In this document: piece by piece, positions 29,019 to 39,700 of the stretch
Layout: every line of letters starts with the position of its first letter
How positions within the stretch are numbered: the first letter of the stretch is position 1
From: Roridomyces roridus
Lineage: Eukaryota > Basidiomycota > Agaricomycetes > Agaricales > Mycenaceae
DNA length: 64,000 nucleotides
Assembly: GCA_029378245.1 (NCBI GenBank)
Contig: JARKIF010000132.1
Span: forward strand, 1 to 64,000
Reading direction: 5' to 3'
Position numbers and translations under genes: made by a program
The notes under the pieces: generated by a model
Told to the model about the DNA's origin: nothing
Databases searched by the model: none
Seen by the model: only the letters and a program-made list of their open reading frames with translations

Positions 29019-31288
29019 GTGGCTCATCTTTGGTGTAGATCAGATGAAGATTTGTTCAAGTGGTTGGGAAATCCTCCGGATACACAGGACAGACAGCGTG
29101 ACCTACAAGGGTATCACCATAAAGATACTGGGACTTGGTTGCTTGAGCATGATAAGTTCAAGATTTGGAAAAAGATACCTGGCAGCTTGTGGATCCAGGG
29201 AGTTTGTATGTTGGCCTGATTTTAGTCCATTTCATATCTGATCCATTTTCAGCTGGAACAGGGAAAGTGTACTCAGGTACTTCATTTATTTCACTGCACT
29301 ATCTCCACTGACATGAACAGCTCAACAATCATTCGAGACCTTATTGATGCTGGCAATATGGTCTCATATTTCTTTTTTGACTTCAGGATTCCAAACAGAC
29401 AGAGCCTGGACATCATGTTGTGCTCCATTGTTTGGCAGCTTGCTGGGAAGTCAGACACTGCACACGATTGTCTTTCCAATCTTCATAAAAGCCTTGGAAA
29501 TGGATCCATACAGCCACTGCACGAGGATCTCCAAAAAGTGCTTGATGATTTGGTTGTGGAACTGGGACAGCCATACATCGTTCTGGATGGACTGGATGAA
29601 TGCCACAAGAATGATTGGACAGGGCTTGTTGCATTTGTGAACAGACTATGTGGATCTCCCGAAAAATGCCCACACTTGCTGTTCACAAGTCAACATCGCC
29701 AGGAATTTCAGACAGGCTTCAAGGGCATTCCTTTGATACAGTTGCATGCATCAATCTTGGATGAGGACATAAGATCCTTTGTCTACAGCAAGATTTTGGC
29801 AATGTCTGAGGTTGGTGAACATGCGAATGCAGTCACAGAGCAGATTGTGGTGCAAAGCAATGGAATGTATGTTAAATTCAACTTTGTGGCCCAAGCTAAT
29901 GGAATGACTAGGTTCCGCATGGCTGCTTGCTTCATTACGGAGCTAGGTCATTGTCACTGGGAGGAGGAATGGGATGAGGTCCTTGCTGTCCTCCCAGGTG
30001 ACCTGTTCAGCATCTACAGCCGTTTCCTTAACCGTGCAAAGGCAGAGCCCAAATTTCCATCAGTTTTCATTCAAGCAATATTACGGTGGCTTGTGTTTTC
30101 AGCAAGAGAGCTATCACCAGAGGAGCTTGCAGATGCTATTGCTTTTCGTTTGGACCAGCCTACTTTTGACTTCTTCAACCTGGATGCATCAATCCATTGC
30201 CCAGGCAGGCGCCCAGGAAATTTGCGGATTTTCAAGTTGCTTGATGGGCTCATTGTCATTAACACCCATCAATCAAGGGAGGGATCAATCAGTTTTGCAC
30301 ACTCATCAGTGCGAGACTATGTCCTTTCCAAAGAATTTCATCAAGAGCATGCACCCATTTTTGATCTCAGTGAGAGTATCTCACAGAGGTTCATTGCACA
30401 AACTTGTGTCCGTTATCTCCTTGTGTTTTCAGAGAAAAATCATATCAGGCAGTCTAATATCCAGGGGGAGTACCCACTGGCAGTATATGCTGCTGAAAAC
30501 TGGTTCAATCACTTGCAGTACTGTGATGACACACACCAGGGGCAGCTACTGCCATCAACAATGCATCTGCTCGATGATAAGAGCAGCCAGTACAGAACAT
30601 TGTGTTGGTTGCAGAATATCCCAGCTGTACCAGCTATCTCTATGTGTGCAAGAATGGGTTTTCAAAGAGGGGTGTTGTCTTTGCTCAATGAGAGGAAGGC
30701 AGCAGTCCATGATGCTGACAAGTATGGCCAGACTCCGCTGCACAATGCCTCCTGGAGTGGCAAGCTTGACATTGCAAAGCTCCTCACGGAACATGGGGCC
30801 GCAGTTGATGCTGCTGACAAGTATGGCCAGACTCCGCTGCACAATGCCTCCTCACATGGCTACCTTGACATTGCAAAGCTCCTCATGGAACATGGGGCCG
30901 CAGTCGCTGACAAGGATGGCGACACTCCGCTGCACAATGCCTCCTCAAATGGCCACCTTGACATTGCAAAGCTCCTCATGGAACATGGGGCTGCAGTCAA
31001 TGCTGCTGACAAGTATGGCAAGACTCCACTGCACAATGCCTTCTGGAATGGCCAGCTTGACATTGTAAAGCTCCTCACGGAACATGGGGCCGCAGTTGAT
31101 GCTGCTGACAAGGATGGCGAGACTCTGCTGCACAAGGCCTGCGGGAATGGCAAGCTTGACATTGCAAAGCTCCTCATGGAACATGGGGCCACAGTCGATG
31201 CTGCTGACAAGGATGGCGAGACTCCGCTGCACAAGGCCTTCTCAAATCACTACTTTGACATTGTAAAGCTCCTCATGGAACATGGGGC
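29019..31288 (+). pseudogene. NACHT-ankyrin protein (fungal NLR type), 5' part
   Basis: The exon to 29205 encodes DLFKWLGNPPDTQDRQRDLQGYHHKDTGTWLLEHDKFKIW and LWIQGV, the usual lead-in to a fungal NACHT. Introns 29206-29252 and 29277-29320 flank a 24-nt exon holding the P-loop (SGTGK...). Walker B is YIVLDGLDEC. A 45-nt intron (29867-29911) interrupts NGM/FRMAACF and, being 3n and stop-free, hides in the open frame. The winged-helix-like region and the motif SFAHSSVRDYVLS follow, then ankyrin repeats from about 30709. One A is missing after the P-loop Lys (GGGAAAGTG), so GTGKSVLSS is out of frame with the rest. The first codons are not defined. Intact relatives are signalling ATPases thought to act in allorecognition or immunity. 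The gene continues at 50105 and 51021. Confidence 0.82.
30709..31288 (+). repeat. Ankyrin repeat block 1 (six 33-residue units)
   Basis: Units are about 99 bp and nearly identical at DNA level. The consensus reads DAADK(Y/D)G(Q/E)TPLHNA followed by variable residues, then LDIAKLL(M/T)EHGA. Variable cores in order are SWSGK, SSHGY, SSNGH, FWNGQ, CGNGK and FSNHY. The third unit lacks six bases. The block is cut at 31288 by the hAT-like element. Confidence 0.9.
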
Positions 31289-31792
31289 CAAGGGGGTGTC
31301 AGCGGCCGAAATTCTGACCGGGTGGGGGAGGGGGGGGGGGTCCCCCAGGAGGGCTTAAAAAACTTTTTGACCTGCATTTCAAAAAAGTTGCAGAGGAGTG
31401 TGAAACCATCCAGAAACACAGTTAAGTTCTACACCAAGGAGGTGCTTTTTACAGACTCAGCAGCATGATTGATGAAAATTTCCTAATTGGGCTGACATTG
31501 ATGGCATCAGAATATTCTGGATGGCTTTGGACAACATAATGGCCATCCTGGTTAAGAGCTGGGTGCCCTTGTATTCAAAATGCACTGTGTCAGTAGATCT
31601 TCACCTTTGTAGGCCACCGGTGGCTGAATTTGCAACGGGGGATCGAGCTGATTGAGATCAATTTTTGATGGCCGACCTGATCGTGGGAAACACCTGCCCT
31701 ATATGGTGGGGGGAGGGGGGGAGGGGTCCCGATGGAGGGCTTAAAAAACCTTTTGAGTGGATATCTGTTTTTCGAAAGTTGACACCCCCTTG
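31289..31792. mobile_element. 504-bp hAT-like MITE with 8-bp target duplication
   Basis: The ends are perfect 13-bp inverted repeats, CAAGGGGGTGTCA and TGACACCCCCTTG. Directly outside, CATGGGGC occurs at 31281-31288 and 31793-31800. The ankyrin sequence continues after the second copy (CACACTCGATGCTGCT), proving insertion into a repeat unit. Eight-bp duplication and the CAxGGGTGTCA end fit the hAT superfamily. No transposase is encoded. Inside, a G-rich stretch followed by GAGGGCTTAAAAAAC occurs twice in direct orientation (about 31320-31360 and 31709-31750). Confidence 0.88.
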
Positions 31793-31844
31793 CATGGGGC
31801 CACACTCGATGCTGCTTACAAGGATGCATGAGACTTCCTACAAT
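31793..31844 (+). pseudogene. Ankyrin repeat fragment between two insertions
   Basis: CATGGGGCCACACTCGATGC and the following bases to ACAAT continue the interrupted ankyrin unit, with several substitutions and small gaps. The similarity ends near 31844 where the GTGAA-rich element begins. Confidence 0.7.
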
Positions 31845-33435
31845 TTAATTTTCCACACTTCACTGTGAAAAACGGAGCACGCGAATTTCACACTGACCCA
31901 CAGTGAACTTCGCATTTCACTCTTTTTTTGGGTGAATCCAAAATTTCACGGCATTGGGTGAAATTTTCTGTTCACCCCATTCTCAGGTGAAATGAAAATC
32001 CACCATACCTTCTGAGTGAAATTCATCAAGGTCCAAATATTCAAAGTTAGCCAGTATATGTATGTTAATTGAATCTGCTACTACAAATCAATTGCTGTGT
32101 ATAGTGGGGCGGCGTCAGAGAGCAAGCTAGGCGTGGAGGTTGGCGAGGACGGCGGACGGCGTCACGGCGACTGGTGGTGTGGAGCAGAATGACTTCATTA
32201 TGATCCGCGTCACACCAGTCACATCGCTCCACCTCTTTGCACTTCACGCCCATCTCCGCGACGATGCCCTCTCCATTCTCTCTCCCCATGCCCCGTCCTG
32301 ACCAGGAAAACACACACACACCCCACCCTCCCAGCGGCAGGCACCGCAAGGTGTCTGCTCGCGCCCAGGATATGCAAGATGCCAAGGCCTCTGCCACGCA
32401 ACCTCTTTTGCAGAAGAAACGGCAGAAGGCCAAAAGGAAGGCCCTCAAGCAGCGTCAAACGAGGACTCTCTGACCGTCAATTACTCCGGGGACACGGAGC
32501 TGGTTCGGGAATCCGTGGTGCGTGCTTCTATTCTCTTCCAGACCTCACATTCATGCAACATATCCACCGCTGCTCTCGCTCGTACTAGAGGCGAGCGCAA
32601 TGCAGCAGAGGCTTCCAGTTCGAGGCCTCACACCAGGGGACCCCCTCCCGGCTCCATTCCGAAGCCAACAACATGTCGAAGGTCACCATTGACAGTCACC
32701 TACCGCTCCAAGGCCCGCGAGGCTTGCGCCGCCCCCGATCGCGCCAACAGCGTTGACGACAAAGAGGATAGCAACCAAACCGCGCTCCGTGGGCATGTCC
32801 CTCTGGATCCTCGTACGTCCACTTGCCCTTTCTTTCTCCTGTAATCTCACTGTTGGTCAGCGCACTCTCCCAACCAGCCGCTCGTCCTTCTCCTCCACGT
32901 ACGTCCTTCCGGCCCTTGATGACAAATTGATTAACTGTGGTTAAGCTCTCGATCGCCAAGGCTCGTTGCCCGCATTGAACCCTGATGGCTCCGAGGCGGG
33001 GAGGATTGAAGTAGCGCTGCAGGACCCGGCACCAGTAGCTTTCTTGTACATTCACTTCAATTCAAACAATTTTTACTGTATTTTTTGGAGTGAAATTTAA
33101 GTAGTTTGTGCGAGATTTTCTTTCGTAATCCAGGTGACAGTCCAGTTCAAATCAAGCGAAATTCACCGAAACATCGGGTGAACGAGTGCAGTGAAAACAC
33201 GTGTTTTGTTAGTGAAAGATTTCAGCATGAAATTCACCTTTTTGCGGTGAATTTCACTCAGTTCAAGCGCGAAATTCTCGTCCATTTGGGGTGAAAAAAC
33301 CATGTGAATTTCACTCCCTCCGGGGTCCACAGTGACTTTTCGGCACTTTTTCACGCCAAAAATTCCCGGGAAAGTGATAAAGTGGAAAGTAAAACGCCAG
33401 GTCAATTTTCACACAAGTTCGTCAGACATCCGAGC
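31845..33435. mobile_element. Putative non-autonomous element with GTGAA/TTCAC subterminal repeats
   Basis: Both flanks are packed with GTGAA or its complement TTCAC: about 11 copies in 31855-32025 and about 14 in 33050-33420, often as GTGAATTTCAC. The GC-richer centre (about 32100-33000) has weak open frames, for example 32237-32473 with a Lys/Arg-rich end, but no recognisable domain. Dense subterminal pentamers resemble transposase-binding arrays of DNA transposons. Exact termini and target duplication are not visible because the right end abuts element A. Confidence 0.5.
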
Positions 33436-33796
33436 TGTCAGCACCTAGGGCTAAGTCGGGTTCTAGTCGGCAACGAACGAGGCGACCGAGCGAAGAGCAG
33501 CAGACAAGACTCAAGAGGTAGAGCAAGCCGTAGGGAGAATAGACTAGATTCGTCTACAGTACTGAGACTGTAGACGGGTATATATACTACATGATCGAAT
33601 TAGGTACGAGGGGTAGGGGGTAGGAGCAGGGGCGATCGCGACAAGTAGGGGTGTAAATGCAGGGGAGAGTGGAGTACCAAGCAGGGGTTGAGACAAGACC
33701 CGGCCGATCAGTGATGATCACTGATTAGAGTATTGATGGTTGATGGTTGATCGGGTTACAACCCGTCGGGTTGTGGCCTGGGGTCATATCATGACA
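33436..33796 (-). repeat. Element A LTR, left (3' LTR of the minus-strand element)
   Basis: 361 bp, starting TGTCAGCACC and ending CATATCATGACA. It matches 49744-50104 except for two substitutions (GTCGGC against GTCAGC, and ATCGCG against ATCGTG). Confidence 0.95.
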
Positions 33797-35583
33797 TTAT
33801 CCCCCCCCGTTCAAGCGCTGCGTCCCGAAGCGCTCAGGACACGATCTTCCATCGTCCGTTAACCCGTTCTTCACGGAGTGCGGTCGGGTTCTTCTGGTAG
33901 AATTCCTCTATGCATTCCTCCGCCCCATCCAGCAAGGCGCGCTTTTCCCAAGTCCATTCGGCCGAGGGATAATCCTTCCATTTGATGAAGTAGCGCAAGG
34001 TGTTGCGCTGATTCCCACTGCCTCTCTTGACTTTCAGAATCTCCTCCACCTCGTACTCATAGTGACCGTCAACCACGTCTGGGGGTGGTGGGTCCACCAT
34101 CTTCTGATGTTCGGCCACTGGTGGCACCCAGGGTCGAAGATAGACCGTATTAAAAACCGGGTGAACCTTCCAGGATGCCGGCGTTTTGATTTCGTACGAG
34201 AGGGACCCAATCTTGCGCACCACAGGGAAAGGACCATAGCGTCGGTCCTCGAATTTCTTGGTGGGTCGGTGCGTCTGCAGATTCTTTCCCTCTAGCCACA
34301 CCTTATCGCCTGCTTTGTACCCCGGGTCGGGTTGTCGACTTCGATCGTAGTATTTCTTCATAACATCCTGCGCATGGCGCATTGCCGCTGCGGCTTCTGC
34401 CCGTACCTTCTCCATTCGCTGTGCGAATTCCATCGCCTTCTCCGTCGGGACTTCTCGCAACGGCTCAATTCCTTTCCGCGGATGGAACCCGAGAGTCATA
34501 AAGAAGGGGCTAAAGCCCGTCGTCGCATGGACCTTGTCATTGTAGGAGAATTCGGCCAAGGTCAGCCACTCTGCCCAGTCGTCCTGCATGAAGTTGGTAA
34601 AGATTCGGAGGTACTGCTCCACCTCTTGGTTCACCCGCTCCGTTTGACCGTCGGTTTGCGGATGATACGCTGTCGACGCATTCGACTTCATTCCCAGAAG
34701 CTTCATCAAGTCTCGCATAAAGTGGCCCACCAATTGTGTTCCACGGTCGCTGATCACCACCTCTGGTAACCCGTAATCCTTCCACACATTATCTCGATAT
34801 ATCCGGGCGATCCCTTTGCCTGTAATCTGTTCCCTGCAGGGAATAACCCGAATTCCTTTGCCCAGTCGGTCCACAATCACCACAATACTGTCATATCCTT
34901 TTGACTCCGGTAACTTCGTGATTAGGTCGATCGAGACATTCTGCCATACTCGTTCGGGTACTGCGTTTGGTGACAATGGTCCACGGGGTTTGGATGGAAA
35001 CGTCTTCGTCTTCTGGCACGTCGAACAAGCGGCTACGTATCGCTTGATGTCCCGGGTCATGGATGGCCAGTAGTAATTCCGTGCTACCAATTCCGCCGTT
35101 CGATATTGCCCAGGATGACCGGCCATGTACGTATCATGGTGAGCTCGGGTTATGTGATGGCGTAGCTCTTTGTCGGAAGGGACGTATACTGATCCATGCC
35201 TAGTCAAGAACCCGTCGTGTTCCTGCCAGGTCGGGTTCTCCTCATCGGCTTCTTCATCCTTGCTCTTGGCCAAACCCTCCTTGGCTGCATCCTCCCACTT
35301 GTCGCGGGCGTCCTTGATGCGTTGCAAAAATTGGTCCCCTCCTTCCTGGTCCGGGATTGCTCGCAGAAATTCCTCCTTCGGTATTTGTTGAAATTTATCT
35401 GCCGGTAGCAACGTGATGTCGCTGTTATCCTTTGCCCCCTTTTCATGGCCATTTCGCCTCGAAAGGGCATCTGTCTTGTTATGCGTCTTGCCCGGCTTGT
35501 GGATCAGCAGAAAGTCGTATTCACTCAGCTCCAGCGACCACCGTGCCTGTCTTCGGTTCAGCTTCTTCGTCATCATGAAGTAA

Positions 35584-36381
35584 TGTCAACGACAGCGTCT
35601 AGGCCGGCTTGCCGGGTGATCGTATCAGACGCGGAACGGCGTGGGTGACACGGCCGGGTAGGACGAGAAGGTCGACGAGCTCGAGAACGTCGAGAGGAGA
35701 CGAGTCGAGCACAACGAGACGAGTTGAGTCTCGGCAGATAGGCGAGTCGGGTTGTGTCCGTGAGGGAAGAGAACGTAACCCGTAAGCCAAAGTAGCGCTG
35801 GAGATTAGACGAGGTAGAATCTACTGTACATGAGATTCTACCCAAGTATAAATACTAATTCCCTCAGGAGCGTTCTCCTGTATGATCGGTCCCTGACCCT
35901 TAATTACCCCTACGCGGCTCCTCTCTTAATAGAGTTAGGTGGAGCGTCCCCTGTAACCCTATAGGTTACCCCTCCTTGGCATGATCACTGGATCATGCCG
36001 AGAATGTTGTGTGACTGTGTTTAAACCCCTCGTCGGGTTCTAACACGGCGCGTCAGGTCCTGTCCTAGCAACCCTTCCCGCGCTGGACAAGTACTGTTGT
36101 CCTATCGTTCGTGTGTGACTGTGTTTGAACCCCTCGTCGGGTTCTAACACGGTGTGTCGGATCCTGTCCTAGCAACCCTTCCCGCGCTGGACAAGTACTG
36201 TTGTCCTATCGTTCGAGTGACAGCGTTGTCCTCCTTACTCGGGCGGGCGACATCCCTCTCGAGAGACTTGTCGTGCGTAGACCAAGTGTACGTTTGTTGA
36301 TAACAACGGATCTTCTGATCCGTAACTGATAGCGGTGATGGCGCATCAGCGGATCAGTCGGCAAGCGCTGGTTTCATGACA
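35584..36381. mobile_element. Solo LTR F inside element A pol
   Basis: 798 bp from TGTCAACGACAG to GGTTTCATGACA, flanked by a perfect AGTAA target duplication (35579-35583 and 36382-36386). It lies between the codons for NLAYF and MTKKLN of element A. It contains a tandem duplication with a period of 104 bp (about 36009-36216). With no internal region it must be the product of LTR-LTR recombination. Confidence 0.9.
36009..36216. repeat. 104-bp tandem duplication inside LTR F
   Basis: Two copies begin GTGTGACTGTGTTT at 36009 and 36113. Both contain CCCTCGTCGGGTTCTAACAC and end with CCTATCGTTCG. They differ at a few bases. Confidence 0.85.
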
Positions 36382-38627
36382 AGTAAGCCAAATTCTTGTG
36401 GTCCGTCCAAATCTCGAACGTTTTGTTGCTGCCTTGAAGGAAATGCCTCCACTTGTACAAACCTCGCATAATCGCCAACATTTCCTTGTCGTGGATGTCG
36501 TAATTTCGTTCCGTGTCGTTAAGAGATTTGGACAAGAACCCGATCGGGACCCAGACCCCGTTCTGGAGTTGAGAAGCACAGCCCTGGTGGCGAAATCCGA
36601 GGAGTCGGCTTCCATCCGCCATTCGCCATGGTCGGTCGTAAAGTGCAGCACCGGTTCGGCGGTGACCAAATCCTTCAACTTTTCAAACGCTCTCCTCTCT
36701 TCACCTCCCCATCGCCACCGGTAATCTTTCCTCGTCAAACGTGTCAGGGGTTTGGAGTGGATCCCGAACCCCGCAATAAACCGACGGTAGAAGTTGAGGA
36801 ATCCAAGGAAGCTCTGCACCTCCTTGACCGTCTTGGGTTCCGCCCACTCCCGCACTCCCGCAACCTTCACGGGGTCCATCCGAATCTTCCCATCACCGAT
36901 AATTACACCGAGGTATTCGACCTCGCGCTTCTCAAACTCACACTTCTCGGGTTTCAAGTACAAGTCGTTCTCCTGCAGGATTTGCAGCACCTCGCGCACC
37001 GTTCTCTGGTGCTCCTCCTTGTTGGAGGAATAAATCAAAATATCGTCCAAGTAGACAATAACCCGACCCTCCGCGATCTGTCGGGCAAAGATATCGTTCA
37101 TCATGCACTGGAAGGTCGCCGGCGAGTTTGTCAACCCAAAAAACATCACCAAGGGCTCAAACAACCCCCGATTAGTGATGAACGCCGCCTTCTCCTCGTC
37201 ACCCTCCTTTATCCGGATATTGTTGTAACCCCATCGCACGTCCAGCTTTGTGAACCACGTCGCGTTCCAAAGGTTATGCATTATCTCGGAAATCAGCGGT
37301 ATCGGGTACCGGTTCTTGATCGTGATTGCGTTCAACCTTCGATAGTCATGTACCGGTCGGAGCTTTCCGTCTTTCTTTTTTACGAAAAAGAAAGGAGATG
37401 CAAACGGGGACTTCGAGGGACGGATACATCCTGTCTTCAGGTGCTCTGCAATGAACTTGTCCAACTCCTTCTGTTCCGGGATCGATAGGGGAATCACCCG
37501 ACCCCGGGCGGGTTCCGCCCCGTCCTTCAGTTCGATAGCGTGGTCCCAGCGCTTCCGTTCCGGTAGTTTGTCGAAGTCCTTCTTGTCAAAGACACTGCGA
37601 AATTCGTCCAGGAAATGAGCCGGCACAATATCCTCCATTGCCTGGTCGCCTTTCGCGTTGTGGGCCGCCGCTGCCAATCTCGTCGCAACCGAGCCCATAG
37701 CTCGGATATGTTCCGCATGCTGGGCGTCCTCTTCTTCGTAGATTCGGGTGACGAATACCCGATCGTCGGGTTCCAACCCATCTTCGTCTTCGGCCTCCCA
37801 TTGCTTCCAGAGGTGCTCGGTGCGGCATGCGGGCAGGCAACGGGTAAAGGACAATTTTCCGTTACTCCAGTCGATCTCGGGGTTGTGTCGTTTCAGCCAT
37901 TTGTACCCCAGGATGACATCCGTCTTCCCGGTGTTGGTCAGGGCGAAGGTCATTACCTCCTCATGATCCTCCACCGTTGTGCGCATTCTGACCACTTGTC
38001 GAATCTTGCCCCCCGCGTTGGGGGTGTTATCCGCGTTGTAGACCGGTACCGGCATCGGAAGGTCCTCCACGTCGGGCCCATGCCTCTCAGCAAACGCCTG
38101 ATTCATGAAGCCCTCCGCCGTAGCCCCGGTGTCCAACAGCCCTACCACCGTATACCCCCGGAGGCTGGCCAAGTCCTGTACCACCATAGGGACCATCACT
38201 GAAACCCCGCCCATGGCGCGAATAAAGGAAGGCGGGTTCTGCAGCTCTTCAATCGCTGTAAGAGCATCGGGTCGATAGAGACGCAGTAGTTCCTCAACGT
38301 ATTCTTCGGTAATTTCGGTGCGTCGGGTTTTGAACGTCCAATTCCGCAGCATCTCCACTGCGTGCGGCCGCTGCGCGTACATTCGGTCCAACAGTCGTTC
38401 GGCGCTGTTCGGTGGTAGCCCCTTCCACGACGCCTTTGGGGTAGGGGGTACGACTTTGACCTTCTTTCGGGGTATCGGCTTCTTACTCCTCCACTCGGGG
38501 ACAGGAGCGTCGGTTTCTTGTTCGTTTGCCACGATTTGAGAATCTTTGTCGTTCAATAGAGTATGAAATTGATTAGTGAACGACTTGTGTACATGAGGTA
38601 TCGAGGAAGACCGGGAGGACGTGGCTT

Positions 38628-38746
38628 TCAATCCCGGTCGTTGGAAAAATCCTCTGGGGACTCTTCGTCCGAGTCCTCTTTGGTGTCGGGTTCTTCCACC
38701 ATGGCACGGAACTGCGCGGTAACGTGTGCATGGGTCGGGCAGTTAC
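38628..38746 (-). pseudogene. Element A gag, C-terminal piece
   Basis: Downstream of the element C insertion the gag frame continues PTHAHVTAQFRAMVEEPDTK and ends EDFSNDRD with the stop at 38630-38628. It joins the piece at 48475-49698 through the duplicated GTTAC (plus strand). Confidence 0.85.
38646..38652 (-). promoter_or_regulatory. Candidate -1 frameshift heptamer GGATTTT of element A
   Basis: On the minus strand the gag codons are GAG GAT TTT, so G-GAT-TTT is in the X-XXY-YYZ phase. It lies seven codons before the gag stop. After a -1 slip the frame stays open into pol. GGATTTT is a heptamer used for -1 frameshifting in some plant RNA viruses. Confidence 0.6.
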
Positions 38747-38964
38747 TGTTATATCCATGTCATCCCGACTTCGATCCGAGGCCCTCCGATCCCTCCGGGC
38801 CCTCCGATCCCTCTGGGCCCTCCGGTCCCTCCGACCTTCCGGCCTCTTCCATCCAAGATGCATTCGATCACGTCATATTGCACAATCTTACGTTGTTATA
38901 TCCATGCATGTCCAACTCTCCCGACTCTCCCTTGGACCTTCCGACTCCTCCGGTTCGGATCATT
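38747..38964 (+). repeat. Element C left LTR, truncated
   Basis: It matches the right LTR from TGTTATATCCATG to TTCGGATCATT and then diverges into gag sequence, so an internal deletion removed its 3' two thirds. The repeated CCCTCCGATCCCTC units near 38778-38840 are part of the LTR. Confidence 0.85.
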
Positions 38965-38965
38965 A

Positions 38966-39201
38966 ACACCACCGGCCAATCCTCCGGCTCTGCCTCCGAC
39001 AAACCCTACGCTGATCTGCTCGAAGACTCCGGCAGACTCAAGCCGGAGGAGCGTGAGCGTCGTATTCAGAACAATCTCTGCTTGTTCTGTGGCGATGAGG
39101 GGCACAATACTTCCGAGTGTTGGAGGCGTCCGGGTGGCGTTCAAGGCCAGGCTGGGGTCGTTGAGCCTGATCCGGCTGATCCGGCTGATCCGGAACTATA
39201 G
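38966..39201 (+). pseudogene. Element C gag remnant with CCHC zinc knuckle
   Basis: The open frame reads SGSASDKPYADLLEDSGRLK, then CLFCGDEGHNTSEC, a perfect CX2CX4HX4C retroviral-type zinc knuckle, and ends in repeated DPADPAD. The N-terminal capsid region was lost in the deletion. Confidence 0.8.
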
Positions 39202-39223
39202 GTGTCGCCGGAGATTACATTCA

Positions 39224-39700
39224 TTGCGTCCACTCCTTTCTTATACGCATTCCATATCTATATTGACGATTTTTACGTTTACGGACTCTGTCTTTTCTCC
39301 AGTGTACTTTCTAGTCTCTCCAATCTCGAAGTGGGCCTTTTACCCTGCTTCCGGATTTTGTACAACGAGTAGTCGCGGGATTCAACTCCCGCTTACGGTC
39401 CCTTATCAATTTTGGATTCCATCTTTGCTTACTGTCGACTTGACTCTGCAAAATCCAAAGGGCTACACCGTTCGCGGCCCCTCCGGCTCGTCTCCGGCTT
39501 CCCTCCGGCTCAACTCCGGCATCCCTCCGACTCCTCATCCCTCATCGATCAGCAATTCACTTTGCTTCTTCGATTTTCTCCCAGCGATGTCCATCTTATG
39601 GAATTCTACGTCACCCTTCTGGATCCCGCTTGCGACTTGGTCCTTGGACTACTCTGACTGCGCCATTACAATCCGTTGATTGATAGGCGATTCGGTCAAC
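39224..39700 (+). pseudogene. Element C retropepsin remnant
   Basis: After a start with several short frames, the stretch FYVTLLDPACDLVLGLL and, in the next frame, LRHYNPLIDW resembles the last third of Ty3-type proteases (DLVLG..WL..HNP.IDW). At least one frameshift is needed, and no DTG active site is readable. Confidence 0.55.

Larger units (their letters stand above)
33834..38631 (-). pseudogene. Element A pol: protease, RT, RNase H, integrase, chromodomain
   Basis: Read from 38631 downwards. Aspartic protease has LLDTGATAEGF. Reverse transcriptase has VHDYRRLN and the catalytic YLDDILIYS. RNase H begins HGEWRMEADSSDFAT. Near 36590 the frame shifts (a short deletion before LQNGVWVPIGFLS) and continues to [11 protein letters not shown]. 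There the solo LTR F is inserted. The frame resumes at 35576 ([21 protein letters not shown]) with the integrase HHCC finger (HHITRAHH ... CSTCQ), DDE-region motifs SIDLITKLP, SDRGTQLVG and [13 protein letters not shown], then a chromodomain (YEVEEILKVKRG ... YFIKWKDYPSAEWTWE). Pol is -1 relative to gag. Because of the frameshift and the insertion this copy is dead. Confidence 0.9.

Noticed and set aside
29344..29640. Alternative plus-strand frame over the NACHT region
   Set aside because: It is only the frame reached after the 1-nt P-loop deletion; the NACHT motifs are in the other frame.
36346..36600. Continuation of element A pol to 36346 in the first frame
   Set aside because: After about 36590 this frame gives non-retroviral sequence, while RNase H motifs continue in the neighbouring frame.
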